NCBI RefSeq assembly: GCF_022878925.1
Contig: NZ_CP084627.1
Coordinates: 124,001 to 188,000 of the forward strand
Direction of reading: 5' to 3'
Length of the DNA: 64,000 nt
Source: Caballeronia sp. TF1N1
GTDB lineage: Bacteria; Pseudomonadota; Gammaproteobacteria; Burkholderiales; Burkholderiaceae
Numbering within the stretch: the stretch's first letter is position 1; each line of letters begins with the position of its first letter. Positions 38,855 to 46,744 of the stretch are shown one piece after another. A program made the translations under genes and the position numbers. The notes below the pieces were generated by a model. The model saw only the letters and a program-made list of their open reading frames with translations, was not told the origin of the DNA and ran no database searches.

Positions 38855-39940
38855 TCAACGCGATGGCTTGTCGATGAACTGCATGAGCATGCGCGCGCTT
38901 TCCGTCCAGCGATACTTCTCCGCGTGTGCAATGCCGCGCTGCTTGAGATCCTCGCTTAGTGCCGGCGAGTCGAGCAATTCGCGCAGCTTAGCCGAAATAT
39001 CCTCGACGGAGTACGGATCACAATAGATTGATGCGTCGCCGCACGTTTCCGGCAGCGCCGCTGCGCGTCCGACAAGCGTCGGACAGCCATTGCGCATGGC
39101 TTCCAGCGGCGGAATGCCGAATCCTTCGTAAATCGAAGGATAAAGAAAGCAAGCTGCATCCTGATATAAAGCTTTGAGCTTTTCATCGCTCACGTAGCCC
39201 GCTTGCTTGATGTTAGGCGCACTCGAGAGATCATGCGCGCGGCCAAAAATAGTGGCGTTCTTCATGCCGACAATAACGAGGTCGATAGACGGATCGTTCA
39301 GTCGAATGAACGCGTCGACAAGACGTTGAAAGTTCTTTGTCGGGTTCATGCTGCTTACTGCAAGCACGTACCGGTTCGGCGTGAGATCGAGATCCTTGAT
39401 GACGGACCGGTCCGGCACGACGTGATCGAGATGGTCCGCTGCGAGCGGCACGACGCCGATACGTTTGGCATCCACACCGACATGATGCGCGAGGCGGTCG
39501 CGCGAGAACTCCGAATTCGTCATCACGCAACTCGACGTGCGCGCGAGTATCCAGAACATCACGCGATACCACATGCGGAACTTCCACGAGAAGTGCGCGG
39601 GCGTGTCAAACACCGCGGCATCGTGCATGTAGATGACCTGGTTCGCGCGAAAGATCGAACCCGAGTTACTCAGATTGACAATGCGCGAGCGGCCCGCAAA
39701 GAGTGGCAGGACGAATTGTTCCCACAGCACGCCTTTACCGAAGCCGAGCTTCACGGTTTCGACGCCGGCCACGGGTTCTAGCCCGTCTTGCGGCGGCACG
39801 GCAAGCGTCACATGCGAGCCTTGCGGCAGCTTGACGAGCGCGGCTACGAGCTCGCGCGCAACGCGTTGTACGCCGGTGGTCTTCTGACTCGTAAACCTGC
39901 CGTTGTAGACGAGCTTGTTCGGGGCAATAGATGTGTCCAT
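38855..39940 (-). CDS. Glycosyltransferase, GT4 type
   Basis: A 361-residue GT-B transferase. It shows the N-terminal NGRFTSQKTTGVQRVARE typical of mannosyl/rhamnosyl-type GT4 enzymes, SSMNPTKNFQRLVDAF, and the donor-site LYPSIYEGFGIPPLEAMRNGCP. It begins 12 bp after the preceding GT4 and ends 22 bp before the next, so the three transferases are translated together. The substrate is not known. Confidence 0.92.
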   Translation of the reverse strand: MDTSIAPNKLVYNGRFTSQKTTGVQRVARELVAALVKLPQGSHVTLAVPPQDGLEPVAGVETVKLGFGKGVLWEQFVLPLFAGRSRIVNLSNSGSIFRANQVIYMHDAAVFDTPAHFSWKFRMWYRVMFWILARTSSCVMTNSEFSRDRLAHHVGVDAKRIGVVPLAADHLDHVVPDRSVIKDLDLTPNRYVLAVSSMNPTKNFQRLVDAFIRLNDPSIDLVIVGMKNATIFGRAHDLSSAPNIKQAGYVSDEKLKALYQDAACFLYPSIYEGFGIPPLEAMRNGCPTLVGRAAALPETCGDASIYCDPYSVEDISAKLRELLDSPALSEDLKQRGIAHAEKYRWTESARMLMQFIDKPSR

Positions 39941-39952
39941 GTCTCGGGCGGG

Positions 39953-41107
39953 TCAGTACTGTGATTCGGAAGTGGGTTCGTACGATTCGAATTCGTTCGA
40001 TTCGACGGGCTCTTTCAAGTACCTGTCCGAACCGAATTCGTATACCGAGAGCCACTTGCGGAAGATGGCTTCCATCGAGAAGCGCCGGCTAGCCGTTCTT
40101 TTCGCGGTTTCGCCCATGCGCGCACGCAGGATAGGGTCGTCGCGCAACATGGCGATGTACTTTTGCATGTCTTCGTGCGTCGTGGCGACGAAGCCAGTCT
40201 GCCCGTGCAAGACGACATCGCGATTGCCGACCACGTCTGTCACGACAGCGGGAATGCCCGCGACCTGCGCTTCGATCAACGCGATCGGCATGCCTTCCCA
40301 GCGCGAGGTCTGCACATAGATGTCGAGGCCGGAGGTCAGGGCGAGCGCGCGTTCACGCGTGACCCAGCCGCTGCATACGACTGAATCACTCGCAGTCTGA
40401 CCGGGCAATTCATCGAGGTTTCCGCCGATCCACAAGAATTGCGTCGTGGAGTTGCGCAGATCGGTGGCGAGCTGCACGAAGGCTTCGTGATTCTTCTGGA
40501 ACGACGCGCGTCCGCTCATGCCGACCACGACTTCACGGCCGTCTTTCTCAAGACGCGAAGGAATCTCCAGCACGTTGACGCCGTTCTCGATCATCTCCGT
40601 GTTGCGCGTGCGCATCTGCGTTTCTATCTCGTGCTGTTCGCTCTTGGAGCACGCGACGATGGTGCCGCCCATGCGTGCTGCAATGCGCTCGAAGCTGAGA
40701 TAAGCAAACTGCTTTGCCGCCGATACATCGCGGCGCAGAAACGCAAGGCCATGCGGCGAATAGAACACGCGGGCACGCGGCGCGGCAATGCGCGCGGCGG
40801 CCCGTCCCAGCACACCCGCCTTGGACGAATGCAAATGCACGACCGACGGATTGCATTCCTTGAGCTTGCGCACCAGCTCCCACATGCTCGTCCAGTCTTT
40901 CTTCACACTGACTTCGCGAAACATGCTCACGTAGACGAGCTTCACGGCCGGATGAAAGAGGCTCGCGAAGTTGTTCGGCGTTTCGGGCCGGATGGAGTGG
41001 AGGATCGTGACGCCGACGCCTGCAGCCGCAGCACGGTTCGAGAGCTGAGTGAGCATGGAGAGGACTCCCCCTCCAAAGGCTTCGGTTATATGTACGATCT
41101 CTTTCAT
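39953..41107 (-). CDS. Glycosyltransferase, GT4 type
   Basis: A 384-residue GT-B transferase. N-terminal MKEIVHITEAFGGGVLSML, VVHLHSSKAGVLGR, YSPHGLAFL and the donor-site TSRWEGMPIALIEAQVAGIP identify it. The C-terminus is acidic and Ser/Glu-rich. ATG 41107 is chosen over a TTG seven codons earlier; both have weak ribosome sites. A 420-bp AT-richer gap lies upstream, so it may begin its own transcript. Confidence 0.88.
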   Translation of the reverse strand: MKEIVHITEAFGGGVLSMLTQLSNRAAAAGVGVTILHSIRPETPNNFASLFHPAVKLVYVSMFREVSVKKDWTSMWELVRKLKECNPSVVHLHSSKAGVLGRAAARIAAPRARVFYSPHGLAFLRRDVSAAKQFAYLSFERIAARMGGTIVACSKSEQHEIETQMRTRNTEMIENGVNVLEIPSRLEKDGREVVVGMSGRASFQKNHEAFVQLATDLRNSTTQFLWIGGNLDELPGQTASDSVVCSGWVTRERALALTSGLDIYVQTSRWEGMPIALIEAQVAGIPAVVTDVVGNRDVVLHGQTGFVATTHEDMQKYIAMLRDDPILRARMGETAKRTASRRFSMEAIFRKWLSVYEFGSDRYLKEPVESNEFESYEPTSESQY

Positions 41108-41529
41108 ATAGAACTCTGCAATGAGCAAAAGCCGAGCGCCCGCGGCATTCGCAATTGAGAAGGCACGGCGGTCTTGTGTTTATAGGTGGAGTGGTGAGCT
41201 CCGCTTGCCAACGCGCCTCGCTGGGTCCGTTATCGGTTCCGTCGAAGGAGGCATCTATGACGGCCTGGAATGCAGTATCACTAATCGACCTGAGTTTTTC
41301 TGTTCGATTAATACATATGCAACCTAACCGGTGCGCCTCGATCTCTCAGAACCGGGCGGCAACGCACACGGACTTGCTGATTCCCCTGCTAATCGGCTTT
41401 GCAAAGCCCGCGTTAGCGAATCTGGCTTAAGGACAATCAAAACTGCGAACTGGTCTAAAGAATTCTTAGGCCAGCGTCGACAGTTTGTTCACGCAGTTAA
41501 AGACGAATGCAAGCGAGCAAGGCAGCGGG
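41108..41529. other. AT-richer gene-free region in the polysaccharide locus
   Basis: About 420 bp with more A+T than the neighbours and no credible gene on either strand. It contains a 14-bp palindrome GGCTTTGCAAAGCC (41395-41408) and, on the minus strand, TATAAA and TATTAAT hexamers that could be -10 elements for the GT4 gene. No transposase remnant was recognised. Confidence 0.5.
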
Positions 41530-41706
41530 TTAATCGACTTCCGATTCAGCCTTGAGCCAAGCGTATTTCTGTTCGAGCGCTTGGTCGCAAAGTTGCACAA
41601 GGGCTTTGAGTTCCTTGAGCGGAATCGCGACGGACTGCATACGCAGCCTGTCTGCACGATCAGCGAGTTCTCGCACACGTTCGAGCGTCGGGTCGTTTGA
41701 GTTCAT
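41530..41706 (-). CDS. Small hypothetical protein (58 residues)
   Basis: Begins MNSNDPTLERVRELADRADR and is almost entirely amphipathic helix with heptad-like leucines (LERVRELADRADRLRM..IPLKELKALVQLC). A good ribosome site (GAGGACCGGA) precedes ATG 41706, which makes it more credible than other short frames here. It sits between the Wzx and GT4 genes, transcribed in the same direction. No family is recognised; a helical-hairpin or coiled-coil adaptor is plausible. Confidence 0.6.
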   Translation of the reverse strand: MNSNDPTLERVRELADRADRLRMQSVAIPLKELKALVQLCDQALEQKYAWLKAESEVD

Positions 41707-41885
41707 TCCGGTCCTCACCCTGCCTACCTGATGTTGTTACTAATACGATATCGGCTCAAACAATTGGCGTCCGTGCGTTTCGACACATACAAAAACGCAA
41801 CTTTTGCAGTAACGGTGCGTCGTCGAACGGAAATGTGGGAGCTTGAATCGTCTGGACATTAGGTAGAAGTGGCTAACCGTGCACC

Positions 41886-41916
41886 GCATGACGGAGCCGT
41901 TTAAAGCTCGTCATGC
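41886..41916 (-). terminator. Hairpin after the Wzx gene
   Basis: GCATGACG-GAGC and GCTC-GTCATGC form an 11-bp stem with one bulged base and loop CGTTTAAA, 37 bp beyond the wzx stop. No T-run. It may be a processing site or partial terminator inside the operon. Confidence 0.45.
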
Positions 41917-41952
41917 CGATGCAAACGTGCCTTGTGCACGATTCACGCCTGG

Positions 41953-43218
41953 TCAGGAACCGGCGCTTTCCGGCATGGCGCGCCGGAGCAGGGGTACGCC
42001 CTGGAAGTGCAGGGTGCAGAACATCGCGGTGGCAATCGACGTCTCGACGATCAGCACGGTGGCTGCCGCGCCTTGCTCGCCGAAGAGCCTGGCAAGCACG
42101 GCGAGAAGACCGAAGTTCAGAACCGCCGAAGCGATGAGTACACGGCTGAATTGCGCCTTCATGCCGAGTGGAAGCATGGTCTGAACGCCGAAGAGATCGG
42201 AGAGACCGGCCATCAACGGGACGAACGCCATCCAGCGCAGCACGTCGACGGTCGGCGCGAACTGGGGACCATAAAGCAGTTTCACGGCAAGCGGCGCGCC
42301 AAAGAAAATACATACGGAGATGAGCGAGACGATCGACCCTTGCAGCACGAACATCTTGCGCAGAAAGGCGAAGGCGTCGTCGCGCGCATGATGCATGAGG
42401 AAGCTCACGCGCGGATAAGCGGCCGTCTTGAGCGGCTGAAGCATGTTCAACGCCGCGCGAATCAGCTTGTCGCCGGCCGCAAAGTAGCCGCCCGCCACAT
42501 TGCCCGCAATGAAGGTGAGCAAGACGATATTGCTCGATGCATAGATATCGACGAGCGACGTGGCCATGAACACGCTCCATCCTTCCTTCAGGCGCGTGAA
42601 GATGGTCGGCAGCGATACCGGCACGAAGTCGAGTTCGCGTCGAAAATACAAATACGTGCAAATTGCGATGCCCGAGCACAACGGCACGAGCGTGTTGACG
42701 GCCATGGCGATATCGACATCGCCGCGATGACGCACGAAGAGGTACATCGCCGGAATGCTCAAGGCGCGTCCGATGAATACGAATACGCTGATCATGCCGA
42801 GGTCTTCCACGCCCTGGAAATACCACGTGGGAATGAGCATGGAGCCGACCGCCATGCCGAAGCCCAATAGCAGCAAGTCGCGGTTTTCCGCAAGATACGG
42901 CACGATGAACGTCACCGCGAGCAGGATGATGAAGCCTGCAAGCGCAAGCACGCTTTGCGTGAGGATGGTTTCCCAGAAGACCTGCGAGCGCATGGCGCGG
43001 TCATCGCGATTGATCGAGACTCTTGGTGTCGCCGTCAACGAGAAACTGTAATTCGTAAGCGTGATGAAATAAGCGGAGAAGGCGAGTGCGAACGAAAGGC
43101 GTCCATATTCGCTGGGGCCGAGTACGCGCGCAAGCCACGGCAGCGTGAGAAGCGGTGCGAGGTATGTGGATACCTGCAACGTCATCAGAATGGTGAAGTT
43201 CTTTCGAAAAGATGCCAT
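41953..43218 (-). CDS. Wzx-type polysaccharide flippase
   Basis: A 421-residue membrane protein of the polysaccharide transporter family with about twelve helices; it moves lipid-linked repeat units across the inner membrane. N-terminal MASFRKNFTILMTLQ..YLAPLLTLPWLARVLGPSEYGRLSFA is the family hallmark, and FMATSLVDIYASSNIVLLTF and GYFAAGDKLIRAA are typical later segments. ATG 43218 is clear. It is flanked by gaps on both sides (337 bp upstream). Confidence 0.92.
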   Translation of the reverse strand: MASFRKNFTILMTLQVSTYLAPLLTLPWLARVLGPSEYGRLSFALAFSAYFITLTNYSFSLTATPRVSINRDDRAMRSQVFWETILTQSVLALAGFIILLAVTFIVPYLAENRDLLLLGFGMAVGSMLIPTWYFQGVEDLGMISVFVFIGRALSIPAMYLFVRHRGDVDIAMAVNTLVPLCSGIAICTYLYFRRELDFVPVSLPTIFTRLKEGWSVFMATSLVDIYASSNIVLLTFIAGNVAGGYFAAGDKLIRAALNMLQPLKTAAYPRVSFLMHHARDDAFAFLRKMFVLQGSIVSLISVCIFFGAPLAVKLLYGPQFAPTVDVLRWMAFVPLMAGLSDLFGVQTMLPLGMKAQFSRVLIASAVLNFGLLAVLARLFGEQGAAATVLIVETSIATAMFCTLHFQGVPLLRRAMPESAGS

Positions 43219-43555
43219 GTAACGATAGGTTCCGGCTTGAGCGCTGACTGATCGCGGTAACGCAGTTTGCGGCCTTGTCGCATGTTCGCCCGTTTAAAAG
43301 GGCATTGCATGACAACGCGTGTAACGAATCGTTTCGTCAGGCGCATGCGCCACTTCGAGCGCAGCAAGACCAATGGGGTTAGACACATCCTCGCCTTGGC
43401 CTCAGGGCAAAGGAGCGCAAGTATGAACGACATGAACCGCTCTCGAGCGACAAGCCCACGCGAAGCGGTTCATGTTGTCGTGCCGGACGTATTTAACAAT
43501 AAAAAAATTTATTCGTCAGTGGGTTTGCACACGCACACTGCCGGCTACTGCTTGA
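43219..43555. other. Regulatory-looking gap ahead of the Wzx gene
   Basis: No credible coding frame. It holds a very AT-rich stretch around 43491-43513 and the 12-bp inverted repeat described separately. A promoter for wzx on the minus strand is likely here. Confidence 0.5.
43430..43475. repeat. 12-bp inverted repeat upstream of the Wzx gene
   Basis: ACATGAACCGCT and AGCGGTTCATGT are perfect arms separated by 22 bp; the match continues (CGAC) past a 3-base bulge. It could be an operator for a dimeric regulator or a hairpin at the end of the dimethylformamidase-like transcript. Confidence 0.6.
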
Positions 43556-45046
43556 CTATTGGTAGAGCATCGCGCTAGCAATCTCGCTCTCGTTGTTCAC
43601 CATCTGGTCCAGAAGCGTGTCGTGTCGCTCGATCACGAGCGGCGGCAAGCCGATGAACCGGCGCACGACGTTACGCGTGATCTGATCGACGACGACATGG
43701 CTCTGCGCGCTCGTATTCATGAGAACGCGCGCCCAGTCCGTGGTGCCGCCATTGAACACTTCGCCTTGTTCTGGCGAGCCGTTCGCATCGGGCTTGAAGA
43801 CGCCCATTGCGCCCGCGCCGCCGACATCCCAGCCCGTGAGCTTGACGGTATCCGCAAGCGTCACGAAGCCATTCGCGACAGGCGGAACGCCATCCACTTC
43901 ATAGCCTACGAGACGATCTTCCGCGCCGAACGTCTGACCTTCTCGCAAGCCGGTGCCTGCAAAGACCCAATGATTCGCCTGACGCACCGTAAAACCGATC
44001 GCTTCGCGCTCGCGTCTGATCCATCCGCCGCGCAAGCGTTTCCATTCGCCGTATTTCCCGCCGCCGTAACCATAGCTCAGGCCGATGAGATTCGATTCAT
44101 CGTGATCGGGCCATTTCTCGGCAAGCCGGTTCATGATCTTGAGATCGCCTTCGATAGGCGCATCGCCGAAATCGACCGGACGGAAGCACGTATTGCCGCT
44201 GAATACCGCGAGGTTGCCGCCTTGCGCGATGAAGCCCGCCACGCGCTCGCGCATCTCCGTGGTCCAGTATTCGTGATGCCCCACGCTCAACATGCAGCGG
44301 TAGTTCTCGAGCTTGAGATCCGTGCCGCGATGCAGATCGTGGTCGGTGTAGAAGTCGCAAGCAATTCCTTCCGCCTTGAGCCAGCGAATGAACTTCGCAT
44401 CCCAATGCGTGAATTGCTGGCGCGGCGAGCGCGAATCATAGGGATCGTTCGGCTCGCCGAGTTGCGCGCCAAGACCGCCGCCTGGCCGACGAAGACTCAC
44501 GCGTGTCGCGGGCTTCGTGCGATGAATTGGGTCGCCGTAGTAACAGCCGCCGCCGATGGAGTTGTATGCGTGATACGTGTTGATCGGCACGATATACGCG
44601 ATATCGGCGGAAGGCTTGCGCGGCCGCGCGATGACGAGCGCCATGCTGTCGCTGTCGGGCGGTCCCGCGAAGATCGGCTTGTGCGTGGCGGCGCGTCGAC
44701 CGAGCTCGGTCAGGGGCTCGCCCTTGCCGCCGACTTCATATGCGATCACCACATACGCGCCCGTTTCGAGCGACGCCGTGTTCGGCTTGATGGTGATGGT
44801 CGGCCAGCCCCAGTCTTCGTCGAAGCGCACGGGCGTCGTGCGGCCCGGCGACTGGAACACGTACTTGCCGTGCTTGAGTTCCGCCGTAACGGCGCCGCCT
44901 GCCTGAACGGCCACGCCGCCCACGCTCGTCAGATTCTCGTCATGCCCTTGCCGATAGATGGCGATGGAAAACCGCGATCCCGGTTGCACGGCGATTTCGA
45001 ACGGTTCGCCAGCGGTGAAGCCGGGCTTGATCGGATAGATCTGCAT
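43556..45046 (-). CDS. N,N-dimethylformamidase beta-subunit-like protein
   Basis: A 496-residue protein resembling the large-subunit catalytic region of dimethylformamidase, an iron amidohydrolase. The family pattern NTYHAYN (residues 156-162, then GGGCYYG) and GHHEYWT (His257, His258, Glu259, Tyr260) are the tyrosine/glutamate-containing segments that in DMFase form the iron site. The N-terminal 110 residues look like a beta-sandwich. No signal peptide is visible. Proteins of this family are seen in some polysaccharide loci, where the substrate is unknown; removal of an N-formyl or N-acyl group from a sugar is a reasonable guess. It lies 22 bp after the GT2 gene. Confidence 0.75.
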   Translation of the reverse strand: MQIYPIKPGFTAGEPFEIAVQPGSRFSIAIYRQGHDENLTSVGGVAVQAGGAVTAELKHGKYVFQSPGRTTPVRFDEDWGWPTITIKPNTASLETGAYVVIAYEVGGKGEPLTELGRRAATHKPIFAGPPDSDSMALVIARPRKPSADIAYIVPINTYHAYNSIGGGCYYGDPIHRTKPATRVSLRRPGGGLGAQLGEPNDPYDSRSPRQQFTHWDAKFIRWLKAEGIACDFYTDHDLHRGTDLKLENYRCMLSVGHHEYWTTEMRERVAGFIAQGGNLAVFSGNTCFRPVDFGDAPIEGDLKIMNRLAEKWPDHDESNLIGLSYGYGGGKYGEWKRLRGGWIRREREAIGFTVRQANHWVFAGTGLREGQTFGAEDRLVGYEVDGVPPVANGFVTLADTVKLTGWDVGGAGAMGVFKPDANGSPEQGEVFNGGTTDWARVLMNTSAQSHVVVDQITRNVVRRFIGLPPLVIERHDTLLDQMVNNESEIASAMLYQ

Positions 45047-45068
45047 CAGTGCGCCTTTATACGCGGAG

Positions 45069-46124
45069 TCATCGGTTGCCTGCGGGCATCGCGCGCGGCG
45101 CGGCGGCGGGCGCGCGAAGTTCCATGCCCAGCACGCGTTTGATCAGGCGCTTGGCGAGAAACAGGCGGCGGTCCGCGGCAATCTTCTTGTGGAAACGCAA
45201 TTCCTTCGATTCTTCGCCGCGCTGCGTCGCGAACACGCGATATCGCTCCGCCGTGGCTTCGATCGCGCGGATCGCATCGTCATAGGCGCGGGCATCCACG
45301 CGCGCGGCCTGGTGGCACGCATAGCCGAAAATCTTGTGGAACATGGCGAGCCAGAAGGCGTCGTACGGACCGCCATCGCAGCGTTGCAGCGTTTCTTCCG
45401 CGCAGATCGTGAGGCTCGTGACCGTATAGGTCGTGGCCTTGGTCGTGATGCTGCCCGCGCGGCGGCGGTAAGAATACAGTTCGTCGGCCAGACGATGCAG
45501 CGTGCGGGCGCGCGCGTAGACGAGCGGAATGGCGGCGGCGTCTTCGTACACGCGGCCTGCCGGAAATTCGATGCCGTCCCACAATTCGCGCTTGTAGACA
45601 CGCGCGGCCGGGAACACCTGATACACGTGCGCGAAGTCGAGCAGCGCGTCGAGATCGCACGTGCGCGAGCCGATGGTCGAGCGGTCGATCAGCTTTACGT
45701 TGTCGATCACCTTGCCGCCAGAATTGATGATGCCCACGTTGAACTCGATTATGTCCGCGGCTTGCGCGTCGAGGAGCGGCATGATCTTGGCGGTGAAATC
45801 CGCGGACCAGACATCGTCGGAATCGAGAAAGCCGATATAGGGCGATTTCGCTTCTGCAATCGCGCGATTGCGTGCGGCGGAAACACCACGGTTTTCCTGG
45901 TGAATCACGTGAATCTGCTTGCCATGCGCGCGCTTCTGCACTTCGAGAATGCGGGCGAGTGTCTGGTCGGTGGAACCATCGTCGATAACGATAAGTTCGA
46001 TCTCGTCGGAGCGCGGCTGCGAAAGCGCGGATTCCAACGATGCGGCTATAAAGTGCTCGACGTTATAGGCGGGAATGATCACCGACAGCAAGGTTCTGGG
46101 GGTGTCGCTCTCGACGCGTGTCAT
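45069..46124 (-). CDS. Glycosyltransferase family 2
   Basis: A 351-residue GT-A fold transferase. Visible are SVIIPAYNVEHFIAASLESAL, the nucleotide-site IVIDDGSTDQT, NRGVSAARNRAI and the metal-binding DSDD in GFLDSDDVW. The C-terminal third is helical and basic. No membrane helix. Sugar specificity cannot be read. It is the first full-length gene of the polysaccharide operon, 17 bp after a 24-codon ORF. Confidence 0.93.
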   Translation of the reverse strand: MTRVESDTPRTLLSVIIPAYNVEHFIAASLESALSQPRSDEIELIVIDDGSTDQTLARILEVQKRAHGKQIHVIHQENRGVSAARNRAIAEAKSPYIGFLDSDDVWSADFTAKIMPLLDAQAADIIEFNVGIINSGGKVIDNVKLIDRSTIGSRTCDLDALLDFAHVYQVFPAARVYKRELWDGIEFPAGRVYEDAAAIPLVYARARTLHRLADELYSYRRRAGSITTKATTYTVTSLTICAEETLQRCDGGPYDAFWLAMFHKIFGYACHQAARVDARAYDDAIRAIEATAERYRVFATQRGEESKELRFHKKIAADRRLFLAKRLIKRVLGMELRAPAAAPRAMPAGNR

Positions 46125-46141
46125 AGGCTCGTGTCACCGGA

Positions 46142-46216
46142 TTAAGTTTTAGTTGAAGCCACCGTGGCCGCGGCCGGCGTTCGAGGGCCGACAATAAAGG
46201 TCGACCAGCCGTCCAT
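46142..46216 (-). CDS. 24-residue leader-like ORF at the head of the polysaccharide operon
   Basis: ATG 46216 is preceded by AGGAGA at ideal spacing, one of the best ribosome sites in the locus. The frame encodes 24 residues starting MDGWSTFIVGPRTP and ending with TAA 17 bp before the GT2 start. No family is recognised. It could be a leader peptide for translational control, a small membrane-associated peptide, or the remnant of a longer gene. Confidence 0.45.
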   Translation of the reverse strand: MDGWSTFIVGPRTPAAATVASTKT

Positions 46217-46744
46217 ACGTAGTCTCCTGACAAATGCTATAGGCAGTTGTAAGCTTGGAATGTTCGCCGACGCACGCATGAAATTTCCGCTTCTTCGCAA
46301 ACGATTTCCGTATCTTCAAGCGCGATTTCGTGCATCGCTCTGCAAAACCCGATGAATCCTTGTCAGGCGTGGATAATCAGCTTAGAGCGAGTAAGAGACA
46401 CCCGTGTTTCAATTGCTTCTCGCAAATGGCGGGTATAGCGGATGAGAGCGTTGGTTATCCGCGGATATCGGCCATTTGAATTGCACTGACTGTATATCGG
46501 CGCGGTTTCGCAATGGTTGAATCCGGGACGCATGACGCCCTCGTTTTCTTCGCACGTCCGTGCACGCCAATTGCTGGAATTGCCCCGTAGTTCGTGAGCA
46601 AACAGAGCCGTTCGTGCGGCAGGCGCTCACCTATAATGGCCTCTCGGAAGACCCGCAGGCTTGGCCTCGCGCGACGCGCTCCTGGTGACCGGAACGCCGC
46701 TCGCGACAGAACCTCAACACCGATCCACGCAAGGACCCAAAACC
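46217..46744. other. Divergent promoter region between the polysaccharide operon and the kinase gene
   Basis: About 530 bp without a credible gene. It must contain the promoter of the minus-strand polysaccharide operon, though no close match to consensus hexamers was found, and the kinase promoter near 46632. The middle (46380-46500) is less GC-rich than the genes. Confidence 0.5.
46632..46637 (+). promoter_or_regulatory. Candidate -10 of the histidine-kinase gene
   Basis: A perfect TATAAT, 108 bp before the GTG start. The -35 at 17-bp spacing (CGTTCG) is poor. Confidence 0.4.

Noticed and set aside
41121..41327. A 68-codon plus-strand frame divergent from the GT4 gene
   Set aside because: No ribosome site, no recognisable protein character, opposite to the operon direction.
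43267..43578. A 103-codon plus-strand frame in the gap upstream of the Wzx gene
   Set aside because: No ribosome site, no family, and it spans the AT-rich regulatory stretch and the inverted repeat.
36134..46744. Possible insertion-sequence remnants in the polysaccharide locus
   Set aside because: I looked for transposase motifs, terminal inverted repeats and target duplications around the AT-richer gaps and saw none.
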